Both the position numbers and the translations under genes were made by a program. Below, one piece after another: positions 1 to 12,300 of a stretch of DNA of 64,000 bases. This stretch comes from Heliocidaris tuberculata (lineage: Eukaryota; Echinodermata; Echinoidea; Camarodonta; Echinometridae). The notes under the pieces are model-generated. The model was given only the letters and a program-made list of their open reading frames with translations, ran no database searches and was not told the DNA's origin. The stretch covers positions 1,584,172 through 1,648,171 of the forward strand of contig CM046833.1 of the NCBI GenBank assembly GCA_025618425.1, written 5' to 3'. Positions within the stretch are counted from its first letter, which is position 1, and each line of letters begins with the position of its first letter.

Positions 1-24
1 TAATGTTATCATATTCCATTACAG

Positions 25-60
25 ATGTGCCGGGATGTTGCCTGAAGTCAAATTGCTGCT
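25..60 (+). promoter_or_regulatory. 5' leader of the TM2 gene with a six-codon uORF
   Basis: A splice acceptor (pyrimidine-rich stretch ending in ACAG at 21-24) opens this exon, so an earlier non-coding exon probably lies outside the window. An ATG at 25 starts a short frame of six codons ending at TGA 43-45, in the same frame as the main ATG at 61. The stop shows that the main frame cannot extend upstream, which fixes the start at 61. Confidence 0.55.
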
Positions 61-2026
61 ATGACTCTTATAAAGGGACCTACCTACCGACGAGAATCTT
101 CCACGCTGGATAGTGAACTAGAGACACTTACAAGCACAGACATGACTAACTCAAATCAACAAGAAACGATCACCAAAGATGATTACGATGGCGACATTGA
201 AGACGACAATGACACCGACTCGTATATCCAGCCGACTATCGCAAATCGAATCTCTCTCGCTCGGACATACATGCTTTGCATTACACTGGGATACCTTGGA
301 GCGCATTACTACTATCTGGGCATGCGCACTAAGGGGCTATTATACACAGCGACCCTGGGCTTCTTCGGGATTGGTTGGATAATAGACTGGTTTCGAATAC
401 CATCTCTTGTTGATGCCGTGCGCAGGATACGTCGCGAGGAGGCTGAGAACGGATACGCACTCTATGCTGTGCCTTATGGTGAATTGGAAGAGAGATCGAT
501 TTTGAATGCATACCTTTACGCTACTCCACCATGGGGACTCTTTGGTAAGATTTGCCCAATGAAATAATTTCCTTTTCTTCTTCTTCTACTTACACTGCTG
601 CTGCTACTGCTACTACTGCTACTGCTACTACGACTACTACACTGCTATTATTTATTTATTTTTTTATTTTTTTATTTTTTTTTTTTTTGCTGTTATTTTT
701 GTTCTTCTTTTTGTTCTTGTTCTTGTTCTTCTTCTCTTTCATCCTCTTCCCCTTTACCATCATTCTTTTCTTTTTCCATTTTCTTTATTTTGTTTGTTGA
801 TTTGATGTATTCATTTAAACTCCCTATCTACACTGGTCTTAGGTCTGCCTACCTTGAAGTCAGTGCGTTATTCGTTTTGGAATTTATATTGTTCTGTGAA
901 ATGTGAAAAAATAAACTGCACTAAACTGAACTGACCTATATTGAAAAGATAAACAGGCGAAATTTTACAATAAGATTATGTGCGTATAAACATTAAAATG
1001 AGAAAGTATTAAATAATGCAGTTGTATTGATGTACTGATGATTACAGGTTCACGAATTATGGCCAACTGTTTTTTTTTTCTTTTTATTCTCATCTTTGTA
1101 CAGGGATCCATCACATGTACCTCGGAACTTTCCGGAAAAACGATATCTTTCACCTGCTCTACACAGCAACACTCGGCTTCGTGGGTTTCGGTTGGCTCCT
1201 CGACCTTTTCCGTATCCCGATACTTGTACGAAGAGCGAACGAAGATATCCAATGCCTTCGTTCGGGTAAAGCCGTCTCTTCTCGTACAGTGGACACACAA
1301 CACCTTGATACTGCGTATTCACTAGCTTTTCCGCTGGGCGTTTTTGGACTTCATCATTTCTACATGAGGCGTTATTTCTACGGATTTGTCTACATGTTTA
1401 CCTGTGGATATGCTGGTTTAGGCGTCTTGGTTGATCTTATAAGATTACCCTTTATCTTCAAGCGAAATAAGGCGGAAGTTAAAGATTTCAGAGTCTCGCT
1501 ATATCACTTGGATGATACTTATTTGCTGTGGTTTCCCCTTGGTCTGTGTGGACTCCATCACTTCTATTTACGGAACTGGAAGATGGGCGTGGCCTACTTT
1601 TTCACGTGTGGATTGTTTGGTGTTGGTTGGATAATTGACGCGTTCCGAATGCGCTCATTGGTCGAAGAAGCCAATAAGAAATTAGACGGTGATCTGCTCT
1701 GGGATCATCAATTCATAAAAGAAAAGAAAAGCAAAGGAAACATGAACATCTTTGTGCATAGTAAACTATACAATTATCCAATCACCGACGAGGATTCTAA
1801 CATTCAGGTTTACGCCTTTCCTCTTCGGCCAAGCGGGAAACCTTCTTGGTTACTAGGATGGGCGTGGTCACCTTCATCATCATCCAATCAAAATGGATAT
1901 GTCATTTCGAAAGAGATGCATAGGGAAACTGAAAGAAACAAAGCACCATTAGTGGACGAATCGTTAGAAGGTGCGGTAGGATGGTCAATAGATTCACACG
2001 AGAATTATGAAGTTACTATCGCATAA
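61..2026 (+). CDS. multi-TM2-domain membrane protein (four TM2 domains), two coding exons
   Basis: The coding exons are 61-544 and 1104-2026, joined in phase 1 (donor GTAAGA at 545, acceptor TACAG at 1099-1103). They sum to 1407 nt, or 468 aa. Residues 1-60 are acidic and hydrophilic. Four TM2 domains follow at about 69-117, 148-200, 231-280 and 299-348. Each is a hydrophobic hairpin with the signature GxxGxHxFYL (HYYYLG, IHHMYLG, LHHFYMR, LHHFYLR) and a G-GW(I/L)(I/L)D turn. The last 120 residues are polar and probably cytosolic or lumenal. Animal TM2D1-3 proteins have a single TM2 domain, so a four-fold array is unlike that family; multi-TM2 proteins occur in marine invertebrates and protists. 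The function is unknown. The intron splits domain 2, so the two open frames are one protein and not two genes. Eight membrane segments are expected. Confidence 0.88.
545..1103 (+). other. TM2 gene intron with CTG/CTA trinucleotides and a pyrimidine tract
   Basis: The intron starts GTAAGA and ends TACAG. At about 585-640 it holds CTG, CTA and ACT trinucleotide repeats, followed to about 790 by a long T-rich and C-rich tract. Short open frames in it are low-complexity products. No exon is visible. Confidence 0.6.
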
Positions 2027-3443
2027 TAATAGAGAACGATTAATATTTCTTTCAAGTAATCCATTATTTTGTTGTATTTTTTTCAGTATAGACCAAGGAA
2101 CTTTTCTATGGACCATGTGTCTTTTTTTTTTTCATTATAGAAGCCTAGAGACTGACGCACTTTGCAATTCTCCATGTATTCTTTAAATGCAATAGAATTA
2201 TTTCATTTAAATAGCGTTCTTACAAATTAACTGCTGTTTCACAGCTCTTTACATTGATAAAAAAATTGTCAAAGAATGCTTAGTGTTGATCACTTATCGA
2301 AAAGGAGAGTTTGAGAGATTTCAGGAATAAATCCAGAAAGGTGATAGACTTTTTTTTTTTTTTTTTTTTGCTTTAAGATACAGAGTCTATTCAGCAATGA
2401 ATCGTGTAGGCCTATTCTTTGAACATTGTAATCTCTCAAGTTAGCAAACATATTGTAAACATCATGGAATTTGGCATGGATCAGCTATACAGAACCAACG
2501 CTGGCAATGTGTATATACAAAATAGTTGATAGTTCTGTTTCGTTTTCTTGTGAAAGATGAAAACGTGTAGCTCGTATCTAAAAAGTATTGAAAACTGATG
2601 ATGCTCTACTACAAGGCTGACACTGTGACAATGTTTAGTCCAACATTTTCATAATTTTAAAGCGAATGAAGAGCAAAATAGAAGAAAACTAGGGTCTGGT
2701 TAAAGATTGAAAACGATTGGACAAATAATTAGAAATCTCAAATTTTGTGAATTGGTCATTCTATAGTGACATTATATTGTTGACAATAGTCCCATTGTTG
2801 CAAACTGAAATTACTATTGTTTTGATGTTTTTTTCAGGTTTCTTGCTGCAATGAGTTGTCCTTTGGTGTTGTACTACAAAGAAATATTACTCATAGTTTA
2901 TATTTTAGTAATTTTTCTTATTTAGGGAGAGATGGGAGAGTTGCCTTACATTAAACCACAGCCACATTAGTATCAAATTCGCCAATTTGTAAAGAATATT
3001 GATATAAACTTTCAAGAATTCATAACGATCCCCACATATTTGTTTAACTTTCAAAGCAACAGTACTTGCCTTCAAGGTTATAAAGCCCGTTACAGCCATA
3101 ATTGATCTAACATCTACTCATTTAAATGTCATTACTTTGTAGGCATGGGCGCAAATCCAGGGGTGGGGGGACAGGGGGATATGTCCCCCCCCCCCCCACA
3201 CCTGTTAGAAGATAGACGAATGCCCCCCCCCCACACCTTATTGAATAACCTTTTATTTATTTATTTATTTATTTTTTGTTGCTTGTCAGAGAATTTTGGA
3301 GGCGAATGACCCCCCCCCCCCCCGATTTCAAAATGGATTTGCGCCACTGTTTGTAGGCTATTTTTCATTTATTCATATGCATGTTTATTTTTTAAGTATA
3401 AAATGCCGAACACTCCAATAAAACAGTAGTTTGCAGCTTCTTA
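2027..3443 (+). terminator. probable 3'UTR and polyadenylation signals of the TM2 gene
   Basis: No open frame of interest follows the TAA at 2024-2026. AATAAA occurs at 2326-2331 and again at 3417-3422. The second is followed by GT-rich sequence and is the better candidate. If it is used, the hAT-type MITE at 3144-3349 lies in the mature transcript. The stretch is otherwise AT-rich, with a T run at 2350-2369. Confidence 0.4.
3144..3349. mobile_element. hAT-type MITE with 8-bp target site duplication
   Basis: The terminal inverted repeats are CATGGGCGCAAATCC on the left and CAGTGGCGCAAATCC on the right (read inward). Perfect 8-bp direct repeats TTTGTAGG flank the element at 3136-3143 and 3350-3357. 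An 8-bp duplication with a CAGNGGCGC-like terminus is typical of the hAT superfamily. The interior is C-run and T-rich sequence with no coding capacity, so the element is non-autonomous. Confidence 0.85.
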
Positions 3444-4179
3444 CAAATTGATCTGTATTCGTGTTCTCTTGTTGATGTGGATTTTCGGAAACATTTTTTT
3501 ACAAAACCACATGTTGCATGCATGCCGGAAGGGTTATAAAAACCCGATCCCAAATCGTGTTTTGAAGGATAATTAAATCATTTGCGAATCTATAGCAAGA
3601 TTTTATGGCTTTTGAGTGACATGTGTGATTAACAACCTGTTTTATTATTTTTTTTTTTTTCATTACGGTATTCATGCCACCATAACACCATAAATCATGA
3701 ATAGACAAAAACAAAAAAGAAACATTAACTCTTTGTATTTTCTTATTGTTGGGGTTACACTAATCACCCCCCCCCCCCCCTTCTTTCTTACAAAAAAGTA
3801 AGACCTGTCAATCGGATAAAGATACTGGCACCGTTTCGCTTGGGGGGGCTGCTGACGTCTCCTGCTCGAATATGAACTTTCCCGTTTTAATAATTATTTG
3901 CGATCGATGCCAGCGAACAATTGAAAAAAACTCTATCATATAGTAAAGACTTCATTTTAGCATCAAAATATTCTAGATAAGACATAGAAATTACAAAGTA
4001 GTTCAAATACGTTTGCTGATGATTTGACGCTTACACAAATATTGGTCATTTCAAAATTCTCTGGGGACGGAGGAGGGGGAGGGGTCAGAAGCTGCAGCCC
4101 CTTCACGCCGTCTGGCCCCTGCCTTTTCAACCCATTTTCAAATTTCAACCCATTGCCTACTGCCCCTCCGGGGGGGGGG

Positions 4180-4520
4180 GGGGGGCATGTCTCATTGAGA
4201 CCTGTACATCATTCACGTAAATCACTTTCTGAAAAGCACTTGCAGTAGGAGTAGTTTTGATACCTATAAACAGGGAAACCTGTCTAACGTACATCTCTGA
4301 TTTTTATACCCTTAACGGTGATTTCCGCGTATCTTCTTCTTATCACCTCTGAATTTAATACCATTTTTCGTGATTTTTGCTGTTTTTGGTACCCTAAACG
4401 CGTAACCTGGGTTACGCGCCTAATGCTGAAAAAGTAGCCTACCCTTTTTATCCGTTTTCGTTTACTTTTTGTTTCAAGAGTATACGCGGATGATGTACAG
4501 GTCTCAATGAGACACCCCCC
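4180..4520. repeat. inverted-repeat element with dG/dC tracts
   Basis: The left arm at about 4180-4213 (GGGGCATGTCTCATTGAGAC and following) is the reverse complement of the right arm at about 4489-4520. A spacer of about 275 bp separates them. Runs of 12-18 G or C touch both arms. The segment resembles a decayed MITE; no target duplication was identified. Confidence 0.5.
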
Positions 4521-4699
4521 CCCCCCTGGAGGGGGGGGGGGCCTACTGGAACCGGATGGGCTCTTTATCAAGCCTATAGAAATGAGAGTAGTTTATATGA
4601 CGCCGGATTCGACAGCGGCTTCGCTAGAGGAGGGGGTGGGGGTGTCACACCCCTCACTCAAAGTTACTGTCGGCAAATGCGCCACCTCATGTCGGCCAA

Positions 4700-4858
4700 A
4701 AAAGGACTCGGGGGAAAGGGAGAGGGAAGATGGAAGAGAAAAGAAAAGGAGGAAAGAGAAAGGAGAAGAGGACCAAAAAGGAAGAAAAAAGAAAAGGGAA
4801 AGGAAAGGAAAACAAAATCAGAAAAGAAAACAAAACCAGAAAGAAAAAGAAGGAAAAA
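4700..4858 (+). repeat. polypurine (A/G) tract
   Basis: About 150 bp are almost entirely A and G on the + strand, with a few C interruptions. Lys/Arg/Glu-rich frames on the + strand and Leu/Phe/Ser-rich frames on the - strand are artefacts of this composition. Confidence 0.8.
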
Positions 4859-5176
4859 CTGGCCAATTTTTTTGCTCGCTCGCAAAATCACTGGACAGTT
4901 AATATTCGGGCAAGAGGCGTCCCCCTTCGGCAATAGTCGGTAGCCCCTCCCCCCACCCCCCCCCCCCCCCCCCCCCCCCGCCTGCCAAGGATTTTCAAAG
5001 CTCCGATATTCTGGCAACCAACCACTTCATATTCGGGCAGCGAGGTGTCAGAATATCCACATATTTGGGCAGCGAGGTTTCCGGATAATTACAGTGAAAC
5101 TTCTTTATGTAACATCTCTACATTTTCACGACGAAAAGTTGTTGTTGTTGTTGTTTTTTTTTTGTTTTTTTTTTTT

Positions 5177-5640
5177 TAATTGAAATTGAAAAGTTGATTT
5201 TCGGGCAAAAGGCGTCAGCCCCACCCCCGGTGCGAAAATGGGCCCGTAGGGTTAAGATCTCTATACATTTGTGATTTTCTCTTATTATTATTGGGGGGGG
5301 GGGGGGGGGTTAGGGTGCAGAAAACTTGTCTGCGATTTTGGGTATTACACCCTAAAAAAAAAATGTCTACAAACTTGGGTGTCACCCCCCCCCCCTCCCC
5401 CATTAAAAAAAATGAAATTGAAAAGTTGATATTCGGGCAAAAGGCGTTTATAGCCCCACCCCCTTGCGAAAATGAGCCCGTACGGTTAAGATTTCTATAC
5501 ATTTGCGATTTTCTCTTATTATTATTGGGTGGATTAGGGTGCAGCAAAATTGTCTGCGAATTTGGGTGTCACACCCTAAGAATTATTTGTCGGCAAACTT
5601 GGGTGTCACACCCCTCCCCCCCCCCCCCCCAATTAAAAAT
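5177..5640. repeat. two tandem copies of a ~225-bp unit
   Basis: Unit 1 spans about 5177-5408 and unit 2 about 5412-5640. Both run in the same order: GAAATTGAAAAGTTGAT, a TTCGGGCAAAAGGCG block, CGAAAATG, TTAAGAT, TTTTCTCTTATTATTATTGG, TTAGGGTGCAG, ACTTGGGTGTCAC and a C run. Related fragments occur near 4640-4680 and 4905-4925. G and C homopolymers differ in length between copies. Confidence 0.8.
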
Positions 5641-5943
5641 GTTCGACGACGCCCCTGCCCGACGTTCACCAACATGATCAAGGAGGCCTGGAAGGATGAA
5701 GTAGAGTGAAGAAATCACGTAGTGGATTACTGGATTATGTTTGAGAAGGGGTTCTTTCTCATCACTGGAAGATTTTATAGCTAGAGATCAATGAAAATGA
5801 TTTGAGAAACAAGATTAAAAATTTTCTACACATATTTACAAATTATAATTCATTGTCACTCAGTCCGGAACCGAGGATTATCAGCTGGCGGTAAGCATTT
5901 TGAGAAAAAAATGTGTAAAGCTGAAGCGGGTACAGGATAATTG

Positions 5944-6038
5944 CCCGCCCCCCCCCCCCCCCCCCCCCCCCCACTTAAAAATGGAATTATGCTAGGGGCA
6001 GCGCAAAATTCTGCTAAATCAAAAAGCTGCCCCCCCCC

Positions 6039-6072
<34 letters not shown>
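5944..6072. repeat. adjacent dC and dA homopolymer tracts
   Basis: A run of about 25 C begins near 5948. A second C run near 6031 passes directly into about 30 A ending near 6070. The open frames across them are composition artefacts. Confidence 0.8.
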
Positions 6073-6239
6073 TTTTTAGGCATTTTGGAGGGTGTATATT
6101 TACTCAAAAATTTTCTGACAAGCAAATAAAAACAAAAACAAAAAACACCAGAATTATGCTAAAATTCTGCAAAATTTTGTCAAATTATACTAGATGCTAA
6201 AGCGGTCAAATTCTGCCAAAAAGAATTCAACTCCAGCTC

Positions 6240-6300
6240 TGGCAACGTTGTGTTCGTACGCCTGCGCACATCCCGATGAAGATCAAAATGGCGACGTCCA
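6240..6300 (+). promoter_or_regulatory. GPN1 core promoter / start region (TATA-less)
   Basis: Just upstream of the coding start lies GCCTGCGCAC, which resembles half of an NRF1 site. The sequence around the second ATG, CAAAATGGCGAC, resembles the YY1 site often found over housekeeping-gene starts. No TATA box is seen. This is motif reading only, but it fits a ubiquitously expressed gene. Confidence 0.35.
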
Positions 6301-9300
6301 TAGACCACTCTGAACCGCGTGAGGATGAAGGAACGAGCAGTAAAAACGTGGAAAAAGAAGACCATTTAGGTGCTTGTGCCGCAGGGTTGCATAATACAGA
6401 TACAAAACCACCATGTCTTATAGTGCTAGGAATGGCAGGTTCAGGAAAAACGACATTTGTTCAGGTAAGTCTCCAGTAAAGCGTTAATACATGCCCCATA
6501 TATTGCAAAAAGCGTTGCCTTTTCACTCACACTTACATGTACGTGGAGAGAGATGAATCTTGCCCACGATTTTTTTTTTTTTTTTTTTTTTGGTTAACTT
6601 GTCCCTCCGTATGGGAAACTGCTTCCCGTGTGTGGCTTGATACTTGATATTCAAAGTCATATTTTATAAAGCATCAACCCCGTGTGGCTAGGAAGGTACA
6701 GGATGCGAGGCAGCCCTTGCCTATGTGGGACTGTGTCCAACATTCACTGTTGCAGCTGTCAAAAACAGAAAACAAACTTGCTGTAAGCAAGATTTGATTT
6801 TCTTAAATTGGCTTGATTTCCTGATTTAGGGACTCTTCAACTCTTACTGTGCCACAGATTTGGGGATTCAGAATTGAAAGTGAAATTTTAAAGTAGGGTC
6901 TAGATCTAGATATTCAAAGCAAATCACAAATAGACCTGCTCAATAATGTATCTCTAGAAACTAGAAAGCTTGCAGATGGTAATCGTATAAGTTTTACGTT
7001 AACTGCGTGTTTGATGATTAAAAAATAACACAAATAAAAACACTTCTCAGCATCTGGGATATCCGAGCGATTCGCCAGAAATATACCGATGTTTTCGTGA
7101 CGTCACAGGTGCCAATCCTGCCTAAGCAGACGACGTCCTTCTAGAGGTCTACATTATATCAAGTGAACGTAACTGCAATGCAATTATTTTTAAATTATAA
7201 AGAGTTTGGTTTGTTTCACCATGACCGTATTTCACATCATTCTAAAAGGGAAGTGAAACCGTTTCTAGTAACTAAAATCTTTTGTTTGTAAAAAGTCATG
7301 ATAAGGGTCAATGATCAATCAAAGAAATCACACTTTCGAATTGTAAAGCCCGCTGAATTATAGCATGGATGGTATTCGTTCCCTCTTGAAACGCCGACAT
7401 GCCGCGGTGCATGCAGCTGAAAATACAATGGCATCTTTTTTTTGTTTACATGTGATTGATTCCTTTATTTTTTTAACGCTGCATTTTTCATCAAAATAAT
7501 ACCATGCAGGAAATTTAGAGTGAGGCAACAAATAAGCATTTATACTGACGCTAGTGAAGTAAGAGAAATAAGTGAAGATGAGATAACAAAAAAGGCACTG
7601 AAAATGTATAAGATGTTATGGGACATCTGCTGCTTAGGAAGGATTGCTCCCCGGTATGACGTCACATATCTCAGCAGCGTTCAAAGAGCTCTATAGGTGC
7701 TATAGCGGGGCTGTGTTATATCATTTTATAATTGATAATAATCATTACTTCAAATGTTTCCAAGTGTTGAATTTTGATAAACTTGTTCAATCTAAGCTTC
7801 ACCTATGCATTAATAAAAATTAAATCAATATTCAAAATCAATGAAATTCTACTTTAAATAATTTTTTTCCTCTCATGTATGAATGATCTAGACTGGAAAA
7901 AGGCCTGCTGATACACACAAAAGCAATTGAAGCCTATATTCACCAGTAAAAGCTAGTCTGGAGTAGCTATACGAGCTCTGTGGCTTATCAATCTGATACT
8001 GGCCACAGAGCTATACACTCTATGCCTATACTCACTCATAGGCCCTTGCCCATGTGGGACTGTGTCCAACATTCACCATTGCAGCAGTCAAAAACAGACA
8101 ACAAAATTGCTCTAAGCAAGATTTAATTTTCTTAAATTTGCTAGATTACCTGATTCATGGACTCTTCCACTCTTACTGTGCCACAAATTAGGGGATTCAG
8201 AATTGAAAGTGAAATTTTAAATAATTATTTTCCTCTCCAGTATGAATGATCTAGCCTGGAAAAGGGCCTGCTGATACACACAATAGCTATTGAAGCCTAT
8301 TCACCCATAAAAGAGCTAGTCTGAGTACAAGGTTATCTTCAGATAAGCTTGCACATGTATAAGTGGCCTATACTGTGTGTGGAGGGAGATATCAACAAAA
8401 AAATCTAGATCTAAATATCACCATTTCCCACATAATGTGAGCCATGCAAACCAAGCTCAGAGTTTGCTAAAGGGGTTACCTTCCAGGATCAACTAAGATT
8501 GTAAAAATTGAATGAATAAAAAAGAAAAAAACCCACAAAAATTGGCAGGTGTGCTCAGGTTTTTTTTACCTTTCATGTGTAACTTGTATATATGGGACTA
8601 CACAAATCTCACCTTGCATGTGTAGTCCCATATATACAAGTTACACATGAAAGGTTAAAAAAACCTGATCACACCTGCCGATTTTTGTGGTTTTTTTTCT
8701 TTTTTATTCATTCAATTTTTACAATCTTAGTTGATCCCGGAAGGTAACCCCTTTAGCAAACTCCGAGCTTGGTTTGCATGGCTCACAGTATGTGGGAAAT
8801 GGTGATATTTAGATCTAGATTTTTTTGTTGATATCTCCCTCCACACACAGTATAGGCATGGAGTGTATAGCTCTGTGGCCAGTACCAGATTGATAAGCCA
8901 CAGAGCTCGTATAGCTAGTCTGGAGTACAAGGTTATCTTCAGATAAGCTTGTATATGTATAAGTAGATGCGAGGCAACCGTGTAGCCACACTTATACATG
9001 TACAAGCTTATCTGTAGATAACCTTGTACTCCAGACTAGCTTTTATGGGTGAATAGGCTTCAATAGCTTTTGTGTGTATCAGCAGGCCTTTTTTCCAGGG
9101 TAGATCATTCATACAGGAGAGGAAAATAATAATTTAAAATTTCACTTTCAATTCTGAATCCCCTAATTTGTGGCACAGTAAGAGTTGAAGAGTCCATGAA
9201 TCAGGTAATCAGCAAATTTTAGAAAATTGAATCTTGCTAGAGCAAATTTTTTGTCTGTTTTTGACTGCTGCAACAGTGAATGTTGGACACAGTCCCACAT

Positions 9301-12300
9301 AGGCAAGGGCCCATGAGTGGTGTAGCCAGGCCCTTGCCTATGTGGGACTGTGTCCAACATTCACTGCTGCAGCAGTCAAAAACAGACAACAAAATTGCTC
9401 TAAGCAAGATTTAATTTTCTTAAATTTGCTAGATTACTCGATTCAGGGACTCTTCAACTCCACTCATACATGTACAAGCTTATCTGAAGATAACCTTGTA
9501 CTCCAGACTAGCTTTTACGGGGGAATAGGCTTCAATAGCTTTTGTGTGTATCAGCGGGCCTTTTTCCAGTCTAGACAATTCATATATAAGAGGAAAATAA
9601 TTATTTAAAATTTCATTTTCAATTCTGAATCCCCAAATTTGTGGCACAATAAGAGTTGAAGAGTCCCTGAATCAGGTACATGTAATCTAGCAAATTTAAG
9701 AAAATTAAATCTTGCTTAGAGCAATTTTGTTGTCTGTTTGTGACTGCTGCAACAGTAAATGTTGGACACAGTCCCACATAGGCAAGGGCCTATGAGTGCT
9801 TCAACTCTTACTCTGCCACAAATTTTAGGATTTAGAATTGAAAGTGAAATTTCAAATAATTATTTTCCTCTCATGTATGAATGATATAGACTGGAAAAAG
9901 GCCCGCTGATACACACAAAAGCTATTGAAGCCTATTCACCTGTAAAAGCTAGTCTGGAGTACAAGGTTATCTTCAGATAAGCCTGTACATGTATATAGGA
10001 TTTAATTTTAAGGGGGGGGCACTCACGGGACCATCACTATATGTGGCTGTGTCAATTTTGGCCTGTCACGACCTCTAAGTTATCTCCAATAACCTCGCAT
10101 AAGTGTGAGGGCGGGGGGGGGGGGGCGGTTGTCATCAGTAGAGACGCACACGGCCGATATTGGAGACTGTTTCCTACTTCCGTCTTGGGAGACCATCTCT
10201 ACTATCAGAGACTTATGTCAACATTTTTTAAGCCTATTTGGGAGAAAATCTCCCATTTAGGAGACCAATTTTCTTTGTTTACACTTGCGGCAAAGGGATT
10301 ACCTTGGCTCAAAATGAAAATGTGATTGATTCCTCATGAAAAAGTACCCCCTTTCACCGTCTACTTTAAAAATCCACCATCTACTTTTGTTTTCATAACA
10401 TTTTTTTTTATGATCCACACACAAAACAAATGGGCTTCTGATTTCTGAGGGGAAAAAATTTGGCAGATATAAAGTGCCTTGTTGTTGGTGTTGTTTCTAT
10501 TGTCCTCTTGCTAGTAAAGTCTCCAATATCAGAGACTGTCTCCCAAATCGGCCGTGCGCCTCTACTGGTCATGGTTGTGAGCACACGAAGCGTGTTCACC
10601 ACAAAGTGGCAGCGTCCCGGGGTTAGGGGGGGGGTAACTATTCACAGTGCTACATGTACAAGTCGGCAGTTTTCTCACATTGCGAACTGCAGATGACAAA
10701 GCGCGACTAGGATCTACACATGCTTTTCGCTGAAATTACAAATAGACTCTAGTTTTGAACTAGAAATTAAACTAAATAGGCCTAAAAGTTCAACTACCGA
10801 TTGATTACAATCATTAAATTAAATTTAGTTTAAAAACTTGAAACTGACATAAAAACAATGATTTATTGCATTGCCTGCAAACAGTAGCTGAGCCACTGTA
10901 TGGTAGAAGTGACCCAGAATGTAATCGCTGCACTTTGAAAGGTCACACCCGTGCGTAACTAGTATTTTGAATTAGTTCGGCGATGGACAGGTTTTGGCAG
11001 TCAAAAGTTAAACATACATTTTCAATTCATTTTGTACATTTTTTTTATTATTATTATTTATTCGACCATAAAAATGAATACAAGATATGCATACAGAGTA
11101 ATAGATAAAATAGAACAAGATAAGACGGAATGGCATGTGGGTCAGGGTTCACAAAAGAGAAATTCTTCCCTGTTGCCCGTAGGCATGTGAACCCGCACAT
11201 GCCATTCCGAGAAATATAATAGATATTACACAATATACATATATAATTATACAAATGAAAACAAATGATCGTCCAGAAAATTACAGTAAAGCATTGAAAA
11301 TTGCAAAATGTAAATTACATCGGATCCGGATAAAACTGCCTGTCATGAATGTTGATTAATTTGTGAAAATATCTGTTTGATTGAGACCTTGAAAAAAAAA
11401 GGAATAATGCATAATCCACTATTTAACTCATAGCCCGCTATTGTCGACCACTGTCACTTCGGGTTCTCGCTTCTGTCGACGATCATGAGAAACATGAAAA
11501 AAATTACAATTTAGGGCGACACCGATGTGGATTTGGTTGCTATTCAGGTGTTCATAAAGACGGCGAGATCGGCATGGAATGTGTGCTGTAGATGTACAGA
11601 GTGCAAGGCAGTGCAACACTAAGCGGTTCCGATGCAGCATGCTAAATTATTTGTGTAAATACCTTGTACACCCCATGCTCACTCACCTGTGAAATTTTGT
11701 GCACATTTCATTTAATAAGACGTGTATTGCTTGTCTTCTGATGCTGAAAATTTGAAATTTGTTCCGATATCATTGAATCAAAGTTACGTATGACATTGGG
11801 CTTGTGAACTTTAAAAACTGGCCATTTTGCCTTTAGGGCATGCTCACTGAAGCATGACCAAATAATTTCCCGTGAATTTCACATGAAAGGTACAATGTAC
11901 AGTGTAGCTGAGAAGTACAGCAACATTTCTCTGTATTCAGATTTCCTCAAAGGTTCCTGATTCAGTCATTACAGAGATTTGTTTTAGGGGGAACTTATTT
12001 TTGTGTTGTGTTTATTTCCATAACATTTATTAATTCCCATTACAGCGCCTCACTGCTCACTTATATGCCCACCAGCAGCCTCCATACATCATCAACCTAG
12101 ATCCTGCTGTTCATGAAGTAGGATATCCAACTAATATTGGTAAGGATTCTACAGTCTTCTCTCCTAATCAAGTATAATATCTTTCACTGCTGCATTCTTC
12201 TGGTCAAAACATGTACGTGTGCATGAAATAAAAGAACATGTATGAATGAAAGAAGGTTACATGTGACTACAACCTAGGAAGTTAAATTTCAGGGCTTACA

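Larger units (their letters stand above)
6698..10000. repeat. cluster of related fold-back repeat copies in GPN1 intron 1
   Basis: A unit of about 340 bp, with CCTATGTGGGACTGTGTCC at one end and AAGGTTATCTTCAGATAAGC at the other, recurs in both orientations. Forward copies: 6698-6887 continued at 7858-7957 (split by an insertion), 8028-8366, 9329-9455 (partial) and 9800-10000 (partial). Reverse copies: 8935-9316 and 9463-9799. The alternating orientations can fold into large hairpins. No protein-coding capacity is seen. Confidence 0.8.

Noticed and set aside
552..800. An 82-codon frame rich in Phe, Leu and Thr
   Set aside because: It is the CTG/T-rich part of the TM2 gene intron.
4664..5017. 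Lys/Arg-rich and Phe/Leu-rich frames around the polypurine tract
   Set aside because: Low-complexity sequence with homopolymers; no splice sites or domains.
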